From Osmia lignaria lignaria (taxonomy: Eukaryota; Arthropoda; Insecta; Hymenoptera; Megachilidae), in assembly GCF_051020975.1 (NCBI RefSeq), contig NC_135034.1, positions 6,262,001 to 6,326,000 of the forward strand: a stretch of 64,000 bases of DNA. The letters run 5' to 3'. Both the position numbers and the translations under genes were made by a program. Numbering within the stretch: position 1 is the first letter of the stretch; each line of letters starts with the position of its first letter. Shown one piece after another: positions 37,121 to 51,372 of this stretch. The notes under the pieces are model-generated. The model was given only the letters and a program-made list of their open reading frames with translations, was not told the origin of the DNA and made no database searches.

Positions 37121-37480
37121 CCGTTGACATCCTACTATTTATTTATTTACTTTATTTTAATAAACGGGACAAGTCCTATTAGTGTACATAAATAAATTTT
37201 ACAAAAGCAGGTGACGTAAAAGAAAATATTATCAATATTTTCAATAAAGGAAGTTACGTTACTTGTAAAAAAATCTAAGTGCATACAAAAGGAGTTTGCT
37301 ATTCAACACATGCGATTTACCGGATTTTATGCCATAGAGTCACCATTTGTTCTAATCTAACTTGTAGGTAACAATATTAGTACCACGGGCTGTGAAACGC
37401 TTTAAAGCGATAGTAAATAAAAGCGTTAGCCAGTCGTAGCCCCTTAAAGAAAGCCAAATAAGGGCGTCATGGTAGTCAAA
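37121..37480 (-). repeat. possible 3' end of a LINE-like element
   Basis: Read on the minus strand the segment ends in GTTTATTAAAATAAAGTAAA and then TAAATAAATA units, the kind of tail seen on some insect non-LTR retrotransposons. No reverse transcriptase or endonuclease frame is present, so at most a 5'-truncated remnant remains. Confidence 0.3.
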
Positions 37481-40287
37481 GTATTATGTACCGTTTAAAG
37501 ATCGACAAGAACGCGTAACGATCGTGAAATCGAGTCGGGCAGAGTAAGCATAACGATATATATAAATTTCCTTGCCAGTTTCTGCGCTTTCATGGTATGT
37601 TAAGTAGCCACGACGACGGTCCCATAATAGGCCCCGTAAACGGATGCGAAAGGCAGGGGAGAGAAAAGCAAACAGGGACACGCGACTGCAACCATCCAGT
37701 GAGAATATTGGTTCAGCAGTTTGTGGACCGCGCAACGGTAACCGCTTCGCTCTTCTCTCATGCTTGCGTTCGAACACCGTTACACTTATGAGCATGGCCA
37801 CCATAAAACGCTACGACCTTAGTTATCGGTATACATACTCGCGAGGCCACGGCCAAGGAACGACGCCCACCGGTGCACGTTGCACGATGCACTTTTATTT
37901 CCTCGACTCCGCTCCATTCCACTTGGCTCGACTCCGCTCGTACCGGTTTCCCGTTAACCGTCGTATTTCCGTGCGGATCTCGCCTCTCCCTCGATTTTTG
38001 AAAATCATTAGTCTCGCTTGGTAGCTCGCTCTCATTATCTGGTCTAGAGATTCGAAGGTTAAAGGCCAGACGAACGATAGCCCGTTAACGGATTACCAAC
38101 TGCAAACAATTAACGACAATCGGACGATCTCTAGAGGGAAGTAGAAAAATTGAAAAAAGATATTTCTTTTCTTCCTTGAATCAGTTCTAAAGTACGGTGC
38201 GGTATCAGGTGTACGCGTCAGTTCCACGAAGAAGACTAATTAACGAGATCGCTTGGTAACTGTATCAATTAGACAAGCTGCGACCGATTGTTCCGTCGGA
38301 CAGGAATATTTCGCGATTTATAATCGCCGCGGACCGTTACCTTTCTTTTCTCGCGACAAGATTAATCGGGATTGTGCAACAAACGAACGAAACAGATGGA
38401 TGACGAGATAGAATCCGTCAATTTTAATTGCACGCAATGCAACGTCTAACTGTTTACGCGATAACTGTGGCACAAGGTGAACAATCTTTACCGGGTTTAA
38501 TGCGATTTTAACAGCAAACCGACGCACCGTTATCGGTCTAGAAGAGTTCCCTGAGAATCGGCTGGCATGGAATTATCGTTCCTCCCCGGATTACACGTTG
38601 CACTCTTCTGCTTGCTCGTGTTCATCGTATCCAAGGAGATTCCGTCGAGTTAACTAACGTTTAAGAACGGCTTTCCTCCTTAAAAACTTCCTCGTAATCG
38701 TACACTCGTCTTTTCGTCCTTGCTTTTGTAAAACGAAACTTTGCCTGAAAGTATATACCTGCTCAGAAATCAGCCATTTTTTTTATTATTTCGAATAAAC
38801 GTTTCTATTTTTCTTTCAGGTAATTGGATTACTTTTTTATTAAACACGGTGCCTAAGCTACTTCCTTAGACAACTTTGGTGAGTACCATCTCCCTAAATC
38901 TTTTTTTTTATAAACAATCCCATCGGGTGTTCGACCAGCTTCGGCGATCATCGTCTAGAGGCTGTTTATCATCCCCTCTGAAAATCCTCTTTTTTTATCG
39001 ATCTTATTTTCATTAGGAGCAAAAAAGAGAAGGTTGCGGTCCGCCGACCTCGCAACGTATAATTTAGGACGATCGAATCTGCGGTACACGACCACTAACA
39101 TGTTCTATCTTTCACGAGCGCAGCGGTTAAAGTTATCGTTCGGATATAATTTTATATGTTTGACTATCGAAACACCGAACTCTCGTTCCAGTCTCGTCCC
39201 ATTAATATTCAACGAATGGCTAACCCTTTCTGCTCGGTAGCTTCTCGCACCGACATTCTTCTCTGACGAACTTAAAAATAATTGAGCCACGTGACTCGTA
39301 CTTTGACCGAGCGACGGATAAATCGAAGTAAATTGGTCGCGATTAGAAATCGACGTGTAACCGATTGCCAGCTTAACGGTAAATCGCGTAACAAATCGAA
39401 CGATGGATGAGAAATGGTGAATGAAACGCGGCTCGACTAGTTTGGTAACTCGAATGGATGTCCGATTAAAACCGTTGTTCGGTCAACTTTTGCTCGACCT
39501 CATTCCAGTTAACCCTGCACCAGCTGAAAGTCTACCGAAGACCATCGAATACGTGCAACGATGGAGATTTGCTAATTAAAATAACAGCGCTCAGTTTGCT
39601 CCTAGTTTTTGCAAATTCGAATGGGTCGATGGCTCCACGAAGGTTATGATTACCAAGATTGGTAATGATTCGTTTTGAAATTACCCGAGGATTATTAGGA
39701 TAATTTCTTACGGCTACTCGAGGATTGTTTTTATTTTCGACGCGAAATACATGATAGACAGGAGAGAGAGATAGCGATGAGGATCTTGACACAGAGATTG
39801 CCTGTCTATCCTTCGAGCTCGACCACCCAGACGAAGCAGTCCATTAACTATGCGATTATTTTAAACGAACGTTTCATTAAAATCCAGTTGTCCCGTTTGT
39901 TGGATTGCACGAGTTGCTGACACTCAACGAGGACGTAGAAACGAAGGATCGACGATTCCCTATCGGTAATCTTCTTCGGGCGACCTGTAAAATTGGAGAT
40001 GAAAAATCGAGTAAGAGATTAACGATTAAGATTCGAGAAACGGAAATAGACGACAGTTTATGAGTCACAGAATGCGACTGGGTGTTGACGAAACGATTTA
40101 ATCAGCAAGTTCAAGCCGCATTGCGCAATATCCAGATTTTCGAACGCTCGCTTTTGACCTCTTTTTCGAGCAGACTTTACCGTTACGCGAACACAACCGT
40201 GAAATGATGATCCTTCCTTACCTTTACGATTCCTTTCTACCTTTCTCTGCGAACCGTTCGACGAAATGAAAATATCATTGATAAAAA
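37481..40287. other. non-coding stretch
   Basis: Frames at 37484-37804 and 37644-38024 lie on opposite strands and have no family resemblance. No repeat was recognised. Confidence 0.4.
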
Positions 40288-40466
40288 TACAGTAGTACCT
40301 CGGTATACGTCGTGCAACCTCATTAATGTAGGTATAATATTAATAGTTTATTTTTTTTACATGAGAACGAATTAATCATTTTTACATTACTTCTTATGGG
40401 AAAGGTTGGTTTGGTATAAGTCCAAACATCAGGAACGGATTAAGGTCGTATACCGAGGTACCACTA
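40288..40466. mobile_element. pogo/Tigger-like MITE
   Basis: A 175-bp element (40290-40464) has inverted ends of about 20 bp (CAGTAGTACCTCGGTATACG at the left and its near complement at the right). TA dinucleotides flank it (40288-40289 and 40465-40466). The CAGTNGTACCTCGG start is typical of the pogo/Tigger branch of Tc1/mariner elements. The interior is AT-rich and non-coding. Confidence 0.85.
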
Positions 40467-43400
40467 GTTGTTTAGTAACGAGAAACTGTTACAAGCTGTT
40501 TCTTCGATCTTCTCCAGTGATCGTTTCGCGAATACCGAAGCAATCCGGTGATAGAAGGAATTCCCATAGAGAAGTCTCGCGAAAGAAAACGTTTTAATCT
40601 CGCGAACATTCAACGATTGTACCGTTCTAACGGGTCAAAACTTCGTAAGTACGTGACGCGTGGGAGAAAAACACTGAAATCACACGCCGAGTGTTCTGAA
40701 TCGGTAAAGATCTCTCGGTGTCCCTTTGATCCGGGAGAATAAGCATCGAAGAAGCGAGTTTCCCCGTTTTTATAGAATTCTAAGTAGAATTGGTCGGTGG
40801 TTCGTTGGACTCGGTTAACGAAGCAATTAGACGATTCCAGTTGGTACACGAACATCGTTCGACGATGGTCTCGCATTATTCATCTTCCTTGTCGTTACCA
40901 CAAATGAAACAGCTACGAGTCGATAGAAACCTAATCCCTGACGTCTGACAAAGTAAAATCTTCAGAGAAGATGAAATAAAACGGATCCTTGATAGAATTG
41001 AAGTATCAAAGAGAGGAAGAATTGACGATGCAGCGGATAGGCAATCCAAACAGCCGAACGAGAGATCTTTAATTAACCAAGGCGGTGTTCAATTCCGCGT
41101 GCCTTTCGCCCTCTAATTTCGCATTCCCCGAGTAAAAAGGCAAAGGGGTTGTCGAGGGAGAGAATGGCTGGAAGGTATCGTGCGGTTATTTGCAGCCGAT
41201 TCAGGCACGCCTGAAGATTGATTACAAGGCGTGCGGCAGTGCAGCCGTTGAGCGGTGCAGCAAATGCATTTCGCGTACGAAAGAGGAAAGGTAATGAGAG
41301 TGATTCTAGTCTTATAAAAGATTCAGATCCTTCGTGTTACTTTATTTATAAGCAATGAAACGTGTACAGTAGATGCAAATTTGGATATCAACTCGTTTGA
41401 TATCGCGTGCTCGATGCAGTAGCTACCGAAGAATAACAGCCAGAGAAATGGCCGGCTCAATCGGGCTAGAAGATAAAGAAGAAAGGAAGAGAAGGCCGGT
41501 GTAATACCATTGGAAGTTTATTTAGCAGTTTTTCTCTCCGCCGAAGCCGGTTGTGCCGGTCTCGCCAGCTGATCCTTCGACTCCTTTATAATTCCGTGCC
41601 TGATATCGGGTATTAAAAACCGTTTTCTCCATTCAATTCCTTTGCCCGAGGTGGTAATGAATATGCAAGGAGGCTTGCCCATTCCCGACGAGGATCTCTG
41701 CATTTTTCATGCCGATAAAAACCGATCTGCCCAGGTGTAACTAGAAAATTTCAACATTGTTAGCGAACAAACCATAGCAAACACCCTCGGCTCGTTTATT
41801 CTCCCATTCTAACAACGAATCGTACAAATCACCCTATTAATGGCAATGGTAAAAGGATGCAGAGATGTCACCGAAATGGCAGCTGGCTACAAGTTGAAAC
41901 AACACAGTGAATCGGAGGAACGCTGTTTTCAAGATCATCCTGCAAAACCGCACACACTTGCATAAGGAACTTTCGTTGCAGGGGTCTGTTTCACGGTCGT
42001 TGAAAAAGCGGGTCAGTGTCGGGTGGAAGGTGGAAGGATGCACTTTCACCGCGCTTACCAGTGCTCCAGGTAATCGCAATTCAGTTTATGTAACACGAAA
42101 GCCACAGAATCGTCTATCTTTATTCTTTTATCACACCTGCAATAGAGAAATCACTCGGGAAACACTGTTCTAAATAATTGCATTATCTCGATATTAAAAA
42201 AAGAAATCGCTTTGGCGAGATAATTGAAGCGATTAAAGCGCGAAGGAATAGGAATACGATATTTAACGATTATTCCCGATAGGCAAATCGGCAATTATTC
42301 GTCTTAATGAAGGATCAACGACCTGGGTTAATCGCGGATTGTCAGCAACGTTTCCAGAGGCGTCTGTCTAATCGCGGGATTAGAAACTAGATTTTACAGG
42401 TGAAAAATTTCCTATCGAGAGGCTGGCAATCGGAGTCTTATCAAGCTTGACTAATTGATCGGTGCTCGTTGCTCGCTTCCTTATCCCTCCCCCTTAATCC
42501 ACGCTGAACCGTGCTCGCTTAACTGGAATTATGCAAACGCCGACCTTACTCGCAAATCATCGAAGAACAAGCTAGGATGCTCGCGCGAGTCGAATCGTTG
42601 CGCAATGATTCAATGTCGGAACATCGATTATCGATGATGAAAGGTCGGCGAAATCTCCGTTATCGATTTTTAAACGATTCCATCGAAGAATCAAAGAATT
42701 TCTCTATATTTCTAATTTACCGTGCCATTCGAAATAATTACTAGTCCCTCGTTAGCTTCGGACCGAAGGCACAGCAGATAAAATCAGCCATTTGCACCGG
42801 GAGCAAATTAAGACATACGTTTCTCCGAACTGTCCCATCTTGAATAATTTTACGGTGCTCATTAAATCGCTACACCCACGCCAAATTGAAAGCGGACCTG
42901 TGGTTTTCTCTCGAAAGATGGTTCTTTCTTTTTCGTTCATCTATCAGTATGGTATATTCGTTATATGTACGTTATATGTAGAGAACGATGGACCGATACT
43001 GGATTACTTTAGAATCCATGCATCCTGGAGAATCGTGGCGCAACGATCGTTAGTTTGGAATCTCCTTTGGTGGTAGAGGGTCGGAATGGTAGATTTAAAA
43101 GAAATTCAACGAACAAGCGGTTTCGTGTAACCAAGATCCACGGATACGCCCTCCCTCGTGGATCCTATCCTCCTCCTTCTTCGTGGTCCTCCGTATCCTT
43201 GTCACGAAGCACGGTGTTGCGGTAGATCGTGTCCTTGAGCGGTACATCTCCAGCTCTTCCTCGGCGTTCTTTTATTTCCTTTCTTATGTTCCTTTTCTGC
43301 CGCCGTCGTTGGTGCACGGGTCTGTTCCGCTCGTAGCTCGCCTATTCCTGGCCACTCCATTTGCATCGGGCAACAAGAAGGCAAAGAAAATGGAAGGATA

Positions 43401-45126
43401 GAGAGAGAGAAATAGATGGCGGAGAAGCCGAGATCCGCTTAGACGGCTGAAAAAAATGGCGGAACACGAAAGCGAGCCGCTCGTGCATCGGTGAAGGAAG
43501 ACAAAATGTCGCGGGGGAGAGGTTTTACATGGCCGTGGCTACATAATATCTCGTTGCCGTTCCCGGCTGCACGAATAGACCGGATGCTGCGTCCAATCGC
43601 GTCGCGTTGCTTAAAACTCCTCTCCGTCTTGAATTTGCAACCAGACTTTCCTGCACCTTTCGAAACCATCTGATAAGAACGCGTTCCACGGTGGCTCGAC
43701 TGTTTGCCATTTTTCACAACCGGCCTTCCAGTTTTATTATTTGCCGAGCTGATGGTAACCTTTGCTGCCGTTCGCAAATATCAAACTTTACACGCGTATA
43801 TATACTGTTATACGCATACCGCACGCGTCCGCGATTTTTCTAATGGCACCTAGGCTTTCTTTTCTTCCCTCCGTTCGTTACAACGGGACCATCGCGGATT
43901 CGCAAACGGGGAACGTTAGATACGGTGCAACAGCGTGCAACTGAATTGTCGCGAAACTTTTACCGTGTGCAGTTCACGTAGCGAAGTCACGTTAGGTCGC
44001 GGCCCACCGTGTTGTCCGTCGATGTAACGGGCCACCCGCAGTCGTCTTGCTCGCTCTGGCAATTCCACATATATTATGCCTATCCCGGCAACCCCTTGGC
44101 TCGAGTAGCTCGGGTTCGCTTGCGGTTCCCCGTCCGGCGACACCGCGGACCATTGTGTTTCCGCGAGCTTCCGCGATGCTACCTCCGAGCTGCCACGTAA
44201 CGGAACTTCGTGTTCCCGGCTCGTAACAAAGTACACCGGTAACCTTAACAAATCCGTTCTTTGCTACCTAACGTCCGATCGTTTCCGTTGCTCCGTGAAA
44301 CGTAGACCGACAACGGAATTCGGTAAGACCGCAATTGCGAGGCAACAATCGTGAACGTCGTTAGACCGGAGATCGTCGAAGGCTTCGTGTTTCAGCAAAT
44401 TCAGTCGTCACTGACGCGATCAAAGACGCGGCTGTGTACGGTCTCCATTGGAAATTCAATGGATTCCTGGTAATATCGGTTTAGTTTTTCTTTCGAGATA
44501 GTAATACGTTCCATAGGCTATCTCACGCGAAACATCTGCTTCGATTCACGCGCCAACGATTGCGGCGAGCGCTATTTCTGTGCCCCGCTCTGGTCCATCC
44601 GGCGGCTAAACACTGTAATTCCACGGATAAGAACGAGTTTCCGAATGAAATCGCGAGTTTCTTCGGAAAAAGAGACCTTCGACACTCGGGAGCCAGACTC
44701 CAGTGGTAAATGCTAATTTACTACGCTCGTTTTCTTTTCCTTTTTGCGAAACGTATTGTAATACTTAATCTGCTACAGAGTAGCAGTACTATAAAAATAG
44801 AAAATTTCAGGAGACAAGAGGGCTGCGTTACAACGCGGTGATCTTGTCAACCGGTCGACAAAAGAACTGGAGACTCGTTTGAAGAAGAAATCCGCGAGTA
44901 AACTCGGCCAATGATAACGATCGATCCGAAGAAGGGTACACACTGGTGCACGAGCCGATCTCGATAAATCTTGAAAGTAATTAGCGGCCGTATGGTGGTT
45001 GTCTTCGTGCTCGTTTCAAGGCACGCCGGATGAGTCCGTGCAAAGCGAGTAGAATGCAGACTGTACGCTCTAGACGGACAAGGGAAGGAAAGAGTCGAAA
45101 GGGACGAAGCAAGAAATATGATTATA

Positions 45127-45170
45127 CCTTCTTCTCCCTCTTCTTCTCCTTCTTCTTCTGCTTCTTCTTA
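45127..45170. repeat. (CTT)n microsatellite, interrupted
   Basis: CTT units are interrupted by CCC and CTG variants. Confidence 0.85.
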
Positions 45171-46422
45171 TTCGCTAGAGATGGCTAGAGGTGCAACGAC
45201 CTCCTACAAGCCCTTCGCTTCCCTTGCTCTTATCCTGCCATCCTGCTATCGCGCCACGGGAATAATAATCTAAAAGGGCAACCGTACGACCTTTCGCGTG
45301 TAATATTCCAATCGTACTTTGATACTATTTTATGCGAAACGTTTGGAAAAATCAACGTACGCAATGGAGGATGCAGTTTCAGTTTAAAAAAAAGGAAGGA
45401 ACGTTTGTCTCTCCATCGTCTCTCGTCAATGTCGTTTGGTCGATCGCGATCGTAATCGAGGCCGTTCTGTCGAACGGATCGAGACGGCGCTCGTTTGATT
45501 TATCGATCACGAGTCACGTCATTAACGAGAAAACAGTGTAATTGGAAGGGATCGAGTGAACGGAGTAGACGGAAAACGAGCCTCGTCCTCTTCGAGGATA
45601 TCAGCATCAGCATTGAACCTAGGGGATGAGAACTCTATTCCAGCCTGTCAGCTCTTCCCTTCGTGCTGTCACGTCCGTGGACCGAACACGTCCGTCCGTC
45701 GGCTCGATCTTCTTCGTTTTTCATGCAAATTTAATCATCGCGGTGGGCAACTCGTTCCTCCCGATGGATCCTCGGAAGCGTACAACCCGGCCAAATAGAG
45801 TTTTAATCGCTTCTTTGGAAGCTCGCAGCTGTCTGTCGACGCTCGACGATGCACGGTAAAGTTGAGTAAGAATGTTCTTAAAGAACAGGCAGGATCATGG
45901 AAGATTCTGTCGACTCCCCTTCGGGCTATGTCGATGTAAACGGACGCGATCAACGTTTCCAACATTTCTTCGACGTTGTTCGAACATCGGTTCCGCCTCG
46001 TTGCTCGCTTACAACGAACGAACTTCAAACAATCATCCAGTCCTTCTTAACAATTGTCTCTCTTTCTTCTCTTCTACGAATACCAACCCCCCTAATTTTA
46101 GCCTTCGTGTTCCAAAGGGTATCATTTCTCCGGTTTGTTCAAGGGCGATGTTGATTTTATCCCGCAACGTTCTAATCTATCTTGACAGAGCTAAGAAACA
46201 CGACTTCCCAGGCTACTTGATAAACTATTTCAAGTTATTCATCCTGTTAGATCGGAATCTATACACTCTGTTTGACGATGAATAAAATTCAAGCAATACC
46301 GTGTCCAAGTCCCATAGGGGTAGCACGGTTCATTAGTTTCAAGGTGTTCCTTTACGAGCTCCAGCATCGGCTAGATGGGAACGATTTCTCCTAGCCTTCT
46401 AGCTACTACTACTTTTCTCACG

Positions 46423-46453
46423 GAAGAAGAAGAAGAAGAAGAAGAAGAAGAAG
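46423..46453. repeat. (GAA)n microsatellite
   Basis: Ten tandem GAA units run without interruption. Confidence 0.92.
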
Positions 46454-49400
46454 CCAGATTCTAAACGGAATTCACCGCTTTATACGATCGAGAAATGATG
46501 AGCGATCATCTGCCTCGTCGGTGAAGATTTCCCGGGACGATGGGACTTGGTACAAGATCCATAGCTACCCGGGGGAATCCATGAGCCAGCTAGGCGCCGA
46601 TTTACGTGCCTTCATTGTTTATGAATCTCTTATTCCACGAAAGGAAAGGCTCTCTTTCTCCTTTCTCATTATTTATGAATGTATTCGCGAGCTACCGTTC
46701 GGCAGTCGAGTTGGATAGGCAGACTCGTAAATCAGATTGTTGGAGTTCACCGTTGGAAGAATAAGCCAACGAATACCAGATGCCTCTCCCGATTCCTTCG
46801 GCTCGATTCGATCGCTTCAGCAACCTGTCACGGACCATAATATTCCCAGTCGAGACCTCGCGACGTCCAATAATGGACGCTCAGGAAATCGAGTGAATCG
46901 AGTTGAATGGAAAATTGAATGCCAGAAGATGTTCCTTCGAGTGAATCTCTGCTGCGCTACACAGAATTCACCAGCTGTCCTTCGTTTCACCTGAACGATT
47001 CCACTTCCACTTCCGGGGTGTCCCGTTTAAATGTTACCACCCGAGGGTAATCGATTTTATTGGAAATCGTGACAAGCAGCATTTTAGTGGACATTTCGAT
47101 GTTGCCTCGAGCTAAGGACCAAGGGAATCGTCGAGGAGCTCGCTATCGTTCGATCTGCCACCGAGTAAAATATGCAAATAACAATCACCCTGCCGGAAAT
47201 GATAGGTGGAGTGAAATTAGCCGGCGGAAGCGATGCTATCTCGCACCTTAATCTGCCACGCTGTTTTCCAGCCTGCCATCCGTAAATTCTGCTCGCCGTC
47301 TTCTTACTATACGATCCTCGCGATCATTTTTTATTCCTCTATGTATAATGGATAGATCAAGTTTTCGTTTCGAATTTGTAATATTTCTTGCGGTTGGAGT
47401 AAGCAATTTGAAAAGGATCGAAGGAAGATTTTAAGGGCTCGTTAACGAGCAGGACATCCCGAAGCGGGCAGCGATCGCGGCACTAAGTTTGCGGGTAGAG
47501 AAGGCTACAACCGTGGAGAGCCATTAATTTAAGCAACGGTGACGTCTCAAGGAGCATAAATCTGCATGTTCCGGTAGCGATGCGCGCGCAGGACCTTTCT
47601 ACCGCGTCCAGGATGCGCGATCACGATCTTACGATCATACCCTCGCGGAGTTCGCATTTATCTCGCCACAAGGATCGAATTTATCTACACAACGGTGACC
47701 CCGCTTCAGGAAGCAACCTCTGAAAATCGATCGTATTACTCGAGAATGCGGTAAAAACGATCGTCTCGTTGAAAGTTGAACAATTTAGTGACGGACATCT
47801 ATGTTTCAGAGAACAATGAAGCAATTTCAGATTATCGTATATAGGTATCCGTTCGATGAAAAAGAAATTCCAATTATCGGGCATCTGAAACACGCACGAA
47901 ACGAAGCAAGAAGGAAAGTTTTCTCGGTTAAAGAGCGTGTAAACGTAATTCGGGGGAGAACCCGAGCACGTTTTTGCGGCAAGTGGTGATTTTCGGTGCC
48001 GCAGGACGAAAAGACCGGTCTCGTGGCTGGATAATTGATTCTTCACGGAACCGAAGAAGATCCCATCGAGTAATTGCGCGGACGGATCGCCGCGAGAGGT
48101 TCGCATAATCCGAACACAGGGGTTGGCCCGTCGTGACTTTGTAATTAACCGCCGCCGAGAAATCCCTGATTCTATATAAAATACCCCTGATCTCGCTTAA
48201 TGACGAACAATTTACCGAGATCGCTCGATTTAATTAAAACGACGAACACGTCCTCGTTTCGTACATCCCTCGATGCACGATCCATATAAAACCACTATGA
48301 AAATGGTATGAAAAAGCATTTAATTGGTACACTTGGTCGAACGCACAGTAGCCTCAGTCATCCCCACATCCCAAACACGTTCTCCTCCTCCTGACATTAA
48401 ACATTTTCCGTTTCCCACAATTTTTCTAATAATTCCACTAACAGCCGTTGATCGCATGGATATCATTTGAACGAAGAACAGCAGAACGGCCAATTTGAAC
48501 CGTCGATAAATCGTCGTCCGACGTGCTGTTTAATATTGATGATTCGATCGGTCCCTGGCCCGGTCCGGCCCAGCAATAAGCCCCGCGATCTTTGAAGCGG
48601 GGTTCGTTACCGGTGGACGAGCGGGACGAGTTAATAAGGAGGATAGATTCACCCGAGGCGATCCCCTCGACTGTGGACGATGTTCCAAGGATACGGGGGA
48701 ACGCCTCCGCGAACACGAAGAGTGCATTTGTTACAGAATCATTGTGCCTAGTCACGAGGTACTGGAACGAAAGCCAAGACAAATGGAAATACGTGTTCTA
48801 CGCTCGGAGGACTGTGATTCACGAAGCGATTTCCACCAGCCACGCTAGAAGATAATCCAGAACACCCCGTAGCTTTTATATAACAAGGACCGGGATAACA
48901 AAACGGCTGGAGCCGCGATACAAGGCTGCCCCAGTCCGTGGATATCAATTATCCTGCTATTCGGAACAATTGGCCGAGCACCAGACCTCTCTCGAACTAT
49001 CTAAATACTAATCGTCTGTCAGAACCCTCTTAATTATCCTCTTTTCATCCTATACACAAGTAAATCGAAGGAACGTCTAAGAGTACGTGTTCTGTACTTG
49101 TGCCTTCTTCTTCGTGGAAACTTACCCACGGATGTAATCGAGATGGCGCTGATTAAGCAAGTTACTCGTAATAAAAAGGAGGCCGCGAACGAGCTCGGCT
49201 TCCGGATGGTGGCTCGCGGAACGCGATGCCGGAAGCTAGAATCTCAGCTGGCGGGGGCCTTGAAGAGGGCCATAGAAGATCCCCTCGAGGGAACTCGTCG
49301 GCCAAGTTTCTCGCTCGTTTCGCCAGCAGACCGGTTGTGACGTAAAGGTCAGGGTTCCGTGTGCACACGACTTTTCCTGCGGGTGTAAACCAAGACAACG

Positions 49401-51372
49401 CCGCGCGAGAAGTTCACACGCCTTCTTCCAGCCTGATGTTCTTCGAATTATTTGCTTTTCCTACTGTTCGTGTCGTGCCAGCGGCACGAACGCTTCGCAC
49501 GAGACAGTGTGTTCTCAACGAAGCGAAAGGTTGATCGATTAACTCGGAAGAGGAACGAGAGCAACAGCCAGGACGCCGCGAAACTTGATGCACGGAAGGA
49601 AGTCCGAGACAGATCTAACCCACGCGTCGAGGAAATCCCGGTCGAGGTGTCGTATGACATGTAAGGATTCCAGCTCCGTGGAAAGAGAGTTAAGCAACGT
49701 CGAACGGTATAACCAGGACGCGAGGCGACGCGACGCGTTCCTTCGGTGACCACGTTCTTAGAAGGACCAGTGTTCTCAAGTGACTCTGAAGAGAGAACAG
49801 TTTCACTATGCTGCACCGCATCGCGCCGGATGAAATCCCCTGTTCTTCTTCGAGTTTCTTTCGCTACGACCGCGGTTAGAGCATTAATCTTCGTAACAGT
49901 GCATCAACCCGTTCGCCAAGTGAACCGAAGCGCATTCCTCATTGTTAGCGAGAGCGCGCGTGCACGAATGCGCGGCGAATATCGACCGTTCGATCCTTCT
50001 TCGCTCGAGAATTATCGGTGTAAGAGAAGAACCGACGGTTCGAGGATCTTCTGGTAACCTTTTTGGTAATATCAGCCGTGAGAAGCGACGAGCGGAAAGG
50101 TCAGGTCGAAGGTTTGAACCCTCTGTTAGGCTCGATGACCTCGAACCGAGGTGTCTTTTAGCTGATCCTTCTAACGCGCCGTTATCGCGTTACCTTCCTT
50201 TCAGCCGAGCAATCTCGCGTTATTTACGCGATGCCGCAATTACCGGAAGGCACGCGGTACCACACGAACGTCCTTTGCTTCTATCTAGGCGCAGCTTCTC
50301 TACTTCCATGGAATCGTGCAAACAGACGACCGCCTGTACCGAAACTCTCTACTCCCGTTCCTTATCGTCGCTATCAATCACGGTAATTACACAAGGAAAC
50401 TTCCATTCCGAACGTATAAATTAAAGATATACACGTTCGAAGCGATAACCAGCTTGTCGCTAACTAACTGCGACTATCGTAAGATACATAGTAGGTGCGC
50501 CGGGTGGATCGTTCAATCAAGAGCGGGAGTAAAAACGTAAAACAGGTAATGGGAAGAAAACGGTTGATCGCGCGAAAGATCGAAGAACCAAGGAGAAAAG
50601 GAAGAAGAGTTTTGAAAAGAAGCTGCTAGGATGTAGAAGATTGAGGGGAGCTGGTGTAGAGGAGCAAAAAGCGAGGGACAAGCAGAAGAAATGCAGGAAG
50701 TAGCTCGGCCGGTGAAGCAACGCGAGCAAAAGGTGCGCGGGAAACCGGTGACTCGCGTGCTTTCAGCTTGCACCAGCGAATTACTCGACCAACCGCGGCC
50801 AATCTTCAGCTTCGGATCCACTTTTAACGCTTTGACGAACCCATTCCATTTATTTACCGACACTACCTTCATCGCGATAACGAGCTATCCAACCACTAGC
50901 AAATAACGGCTCTTCCTATATGCTCTTCGTTTTAAGTTTACTCTAAATTATACGAGAAAATGCGAAGAATTTAAGAGGAAAAGCAAAGCCATTTAAAATT
51001 GACTATGAAAGTTTTAAGATTACAGGGAACGTATGGAAATGTGTTATTTCGCCGACAACCGAGTTATGCTTGCGGAACTTCGCTTGAAAAACCGTTTCAA
51101 ATGCACGAATGTTCCATTCCTCCTGCGTGAGCGCGGAATTCATTAACACGTTGACTGCTTAGTATGGCATATACGATACACACACCTTGTTAAATATTTC
51201 GATACATTTACCGCTGAGATATTTTAGCGTCTATTCAGAGGTAGCTCTGTTCATTTATTCGTGGCAGAGGACGTTAATGATCATCGCGAGCAGTGAACAA
51301 GAATCGAAAGACACGATTCGTGCTCCGAATCCAATTAAGTTCCTAACCCGAGATTCGTTGCTTCTGTTACAG

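Larger units (their letters stand above)
40467..51372. other. long non-coding stretch upstream of the PAN/ZP coding exons
   Basis: No exon could be supported in almost 11 kb. The many frames of 60-137 codons conflict across strands and carry no known motif. Simple repeats occur at 45127-45170 and 46423-46453. The last part (51187-51372) is open in frame with the signal peptide exon, so an upstream ATG at 51277 is formally possible, but a good acceptor at 51372 argues against it. Confidence 0.4.

Noticed and set aside
46423..46453. Possible CRISPR-like or satellite array
   Set aside because: It is a plain GAA microsatellite without spacers. No CRISPR array occurs in this eukaryotic window.
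51187..51372. In-frame N-terminal extension of the ZP protein (ATG at 51277)
   Set aside because: It would place a polar segment before the signal peptide. The CTTCTGTTACAG acceptor just before ATG 51373 fits a spliced leader better.
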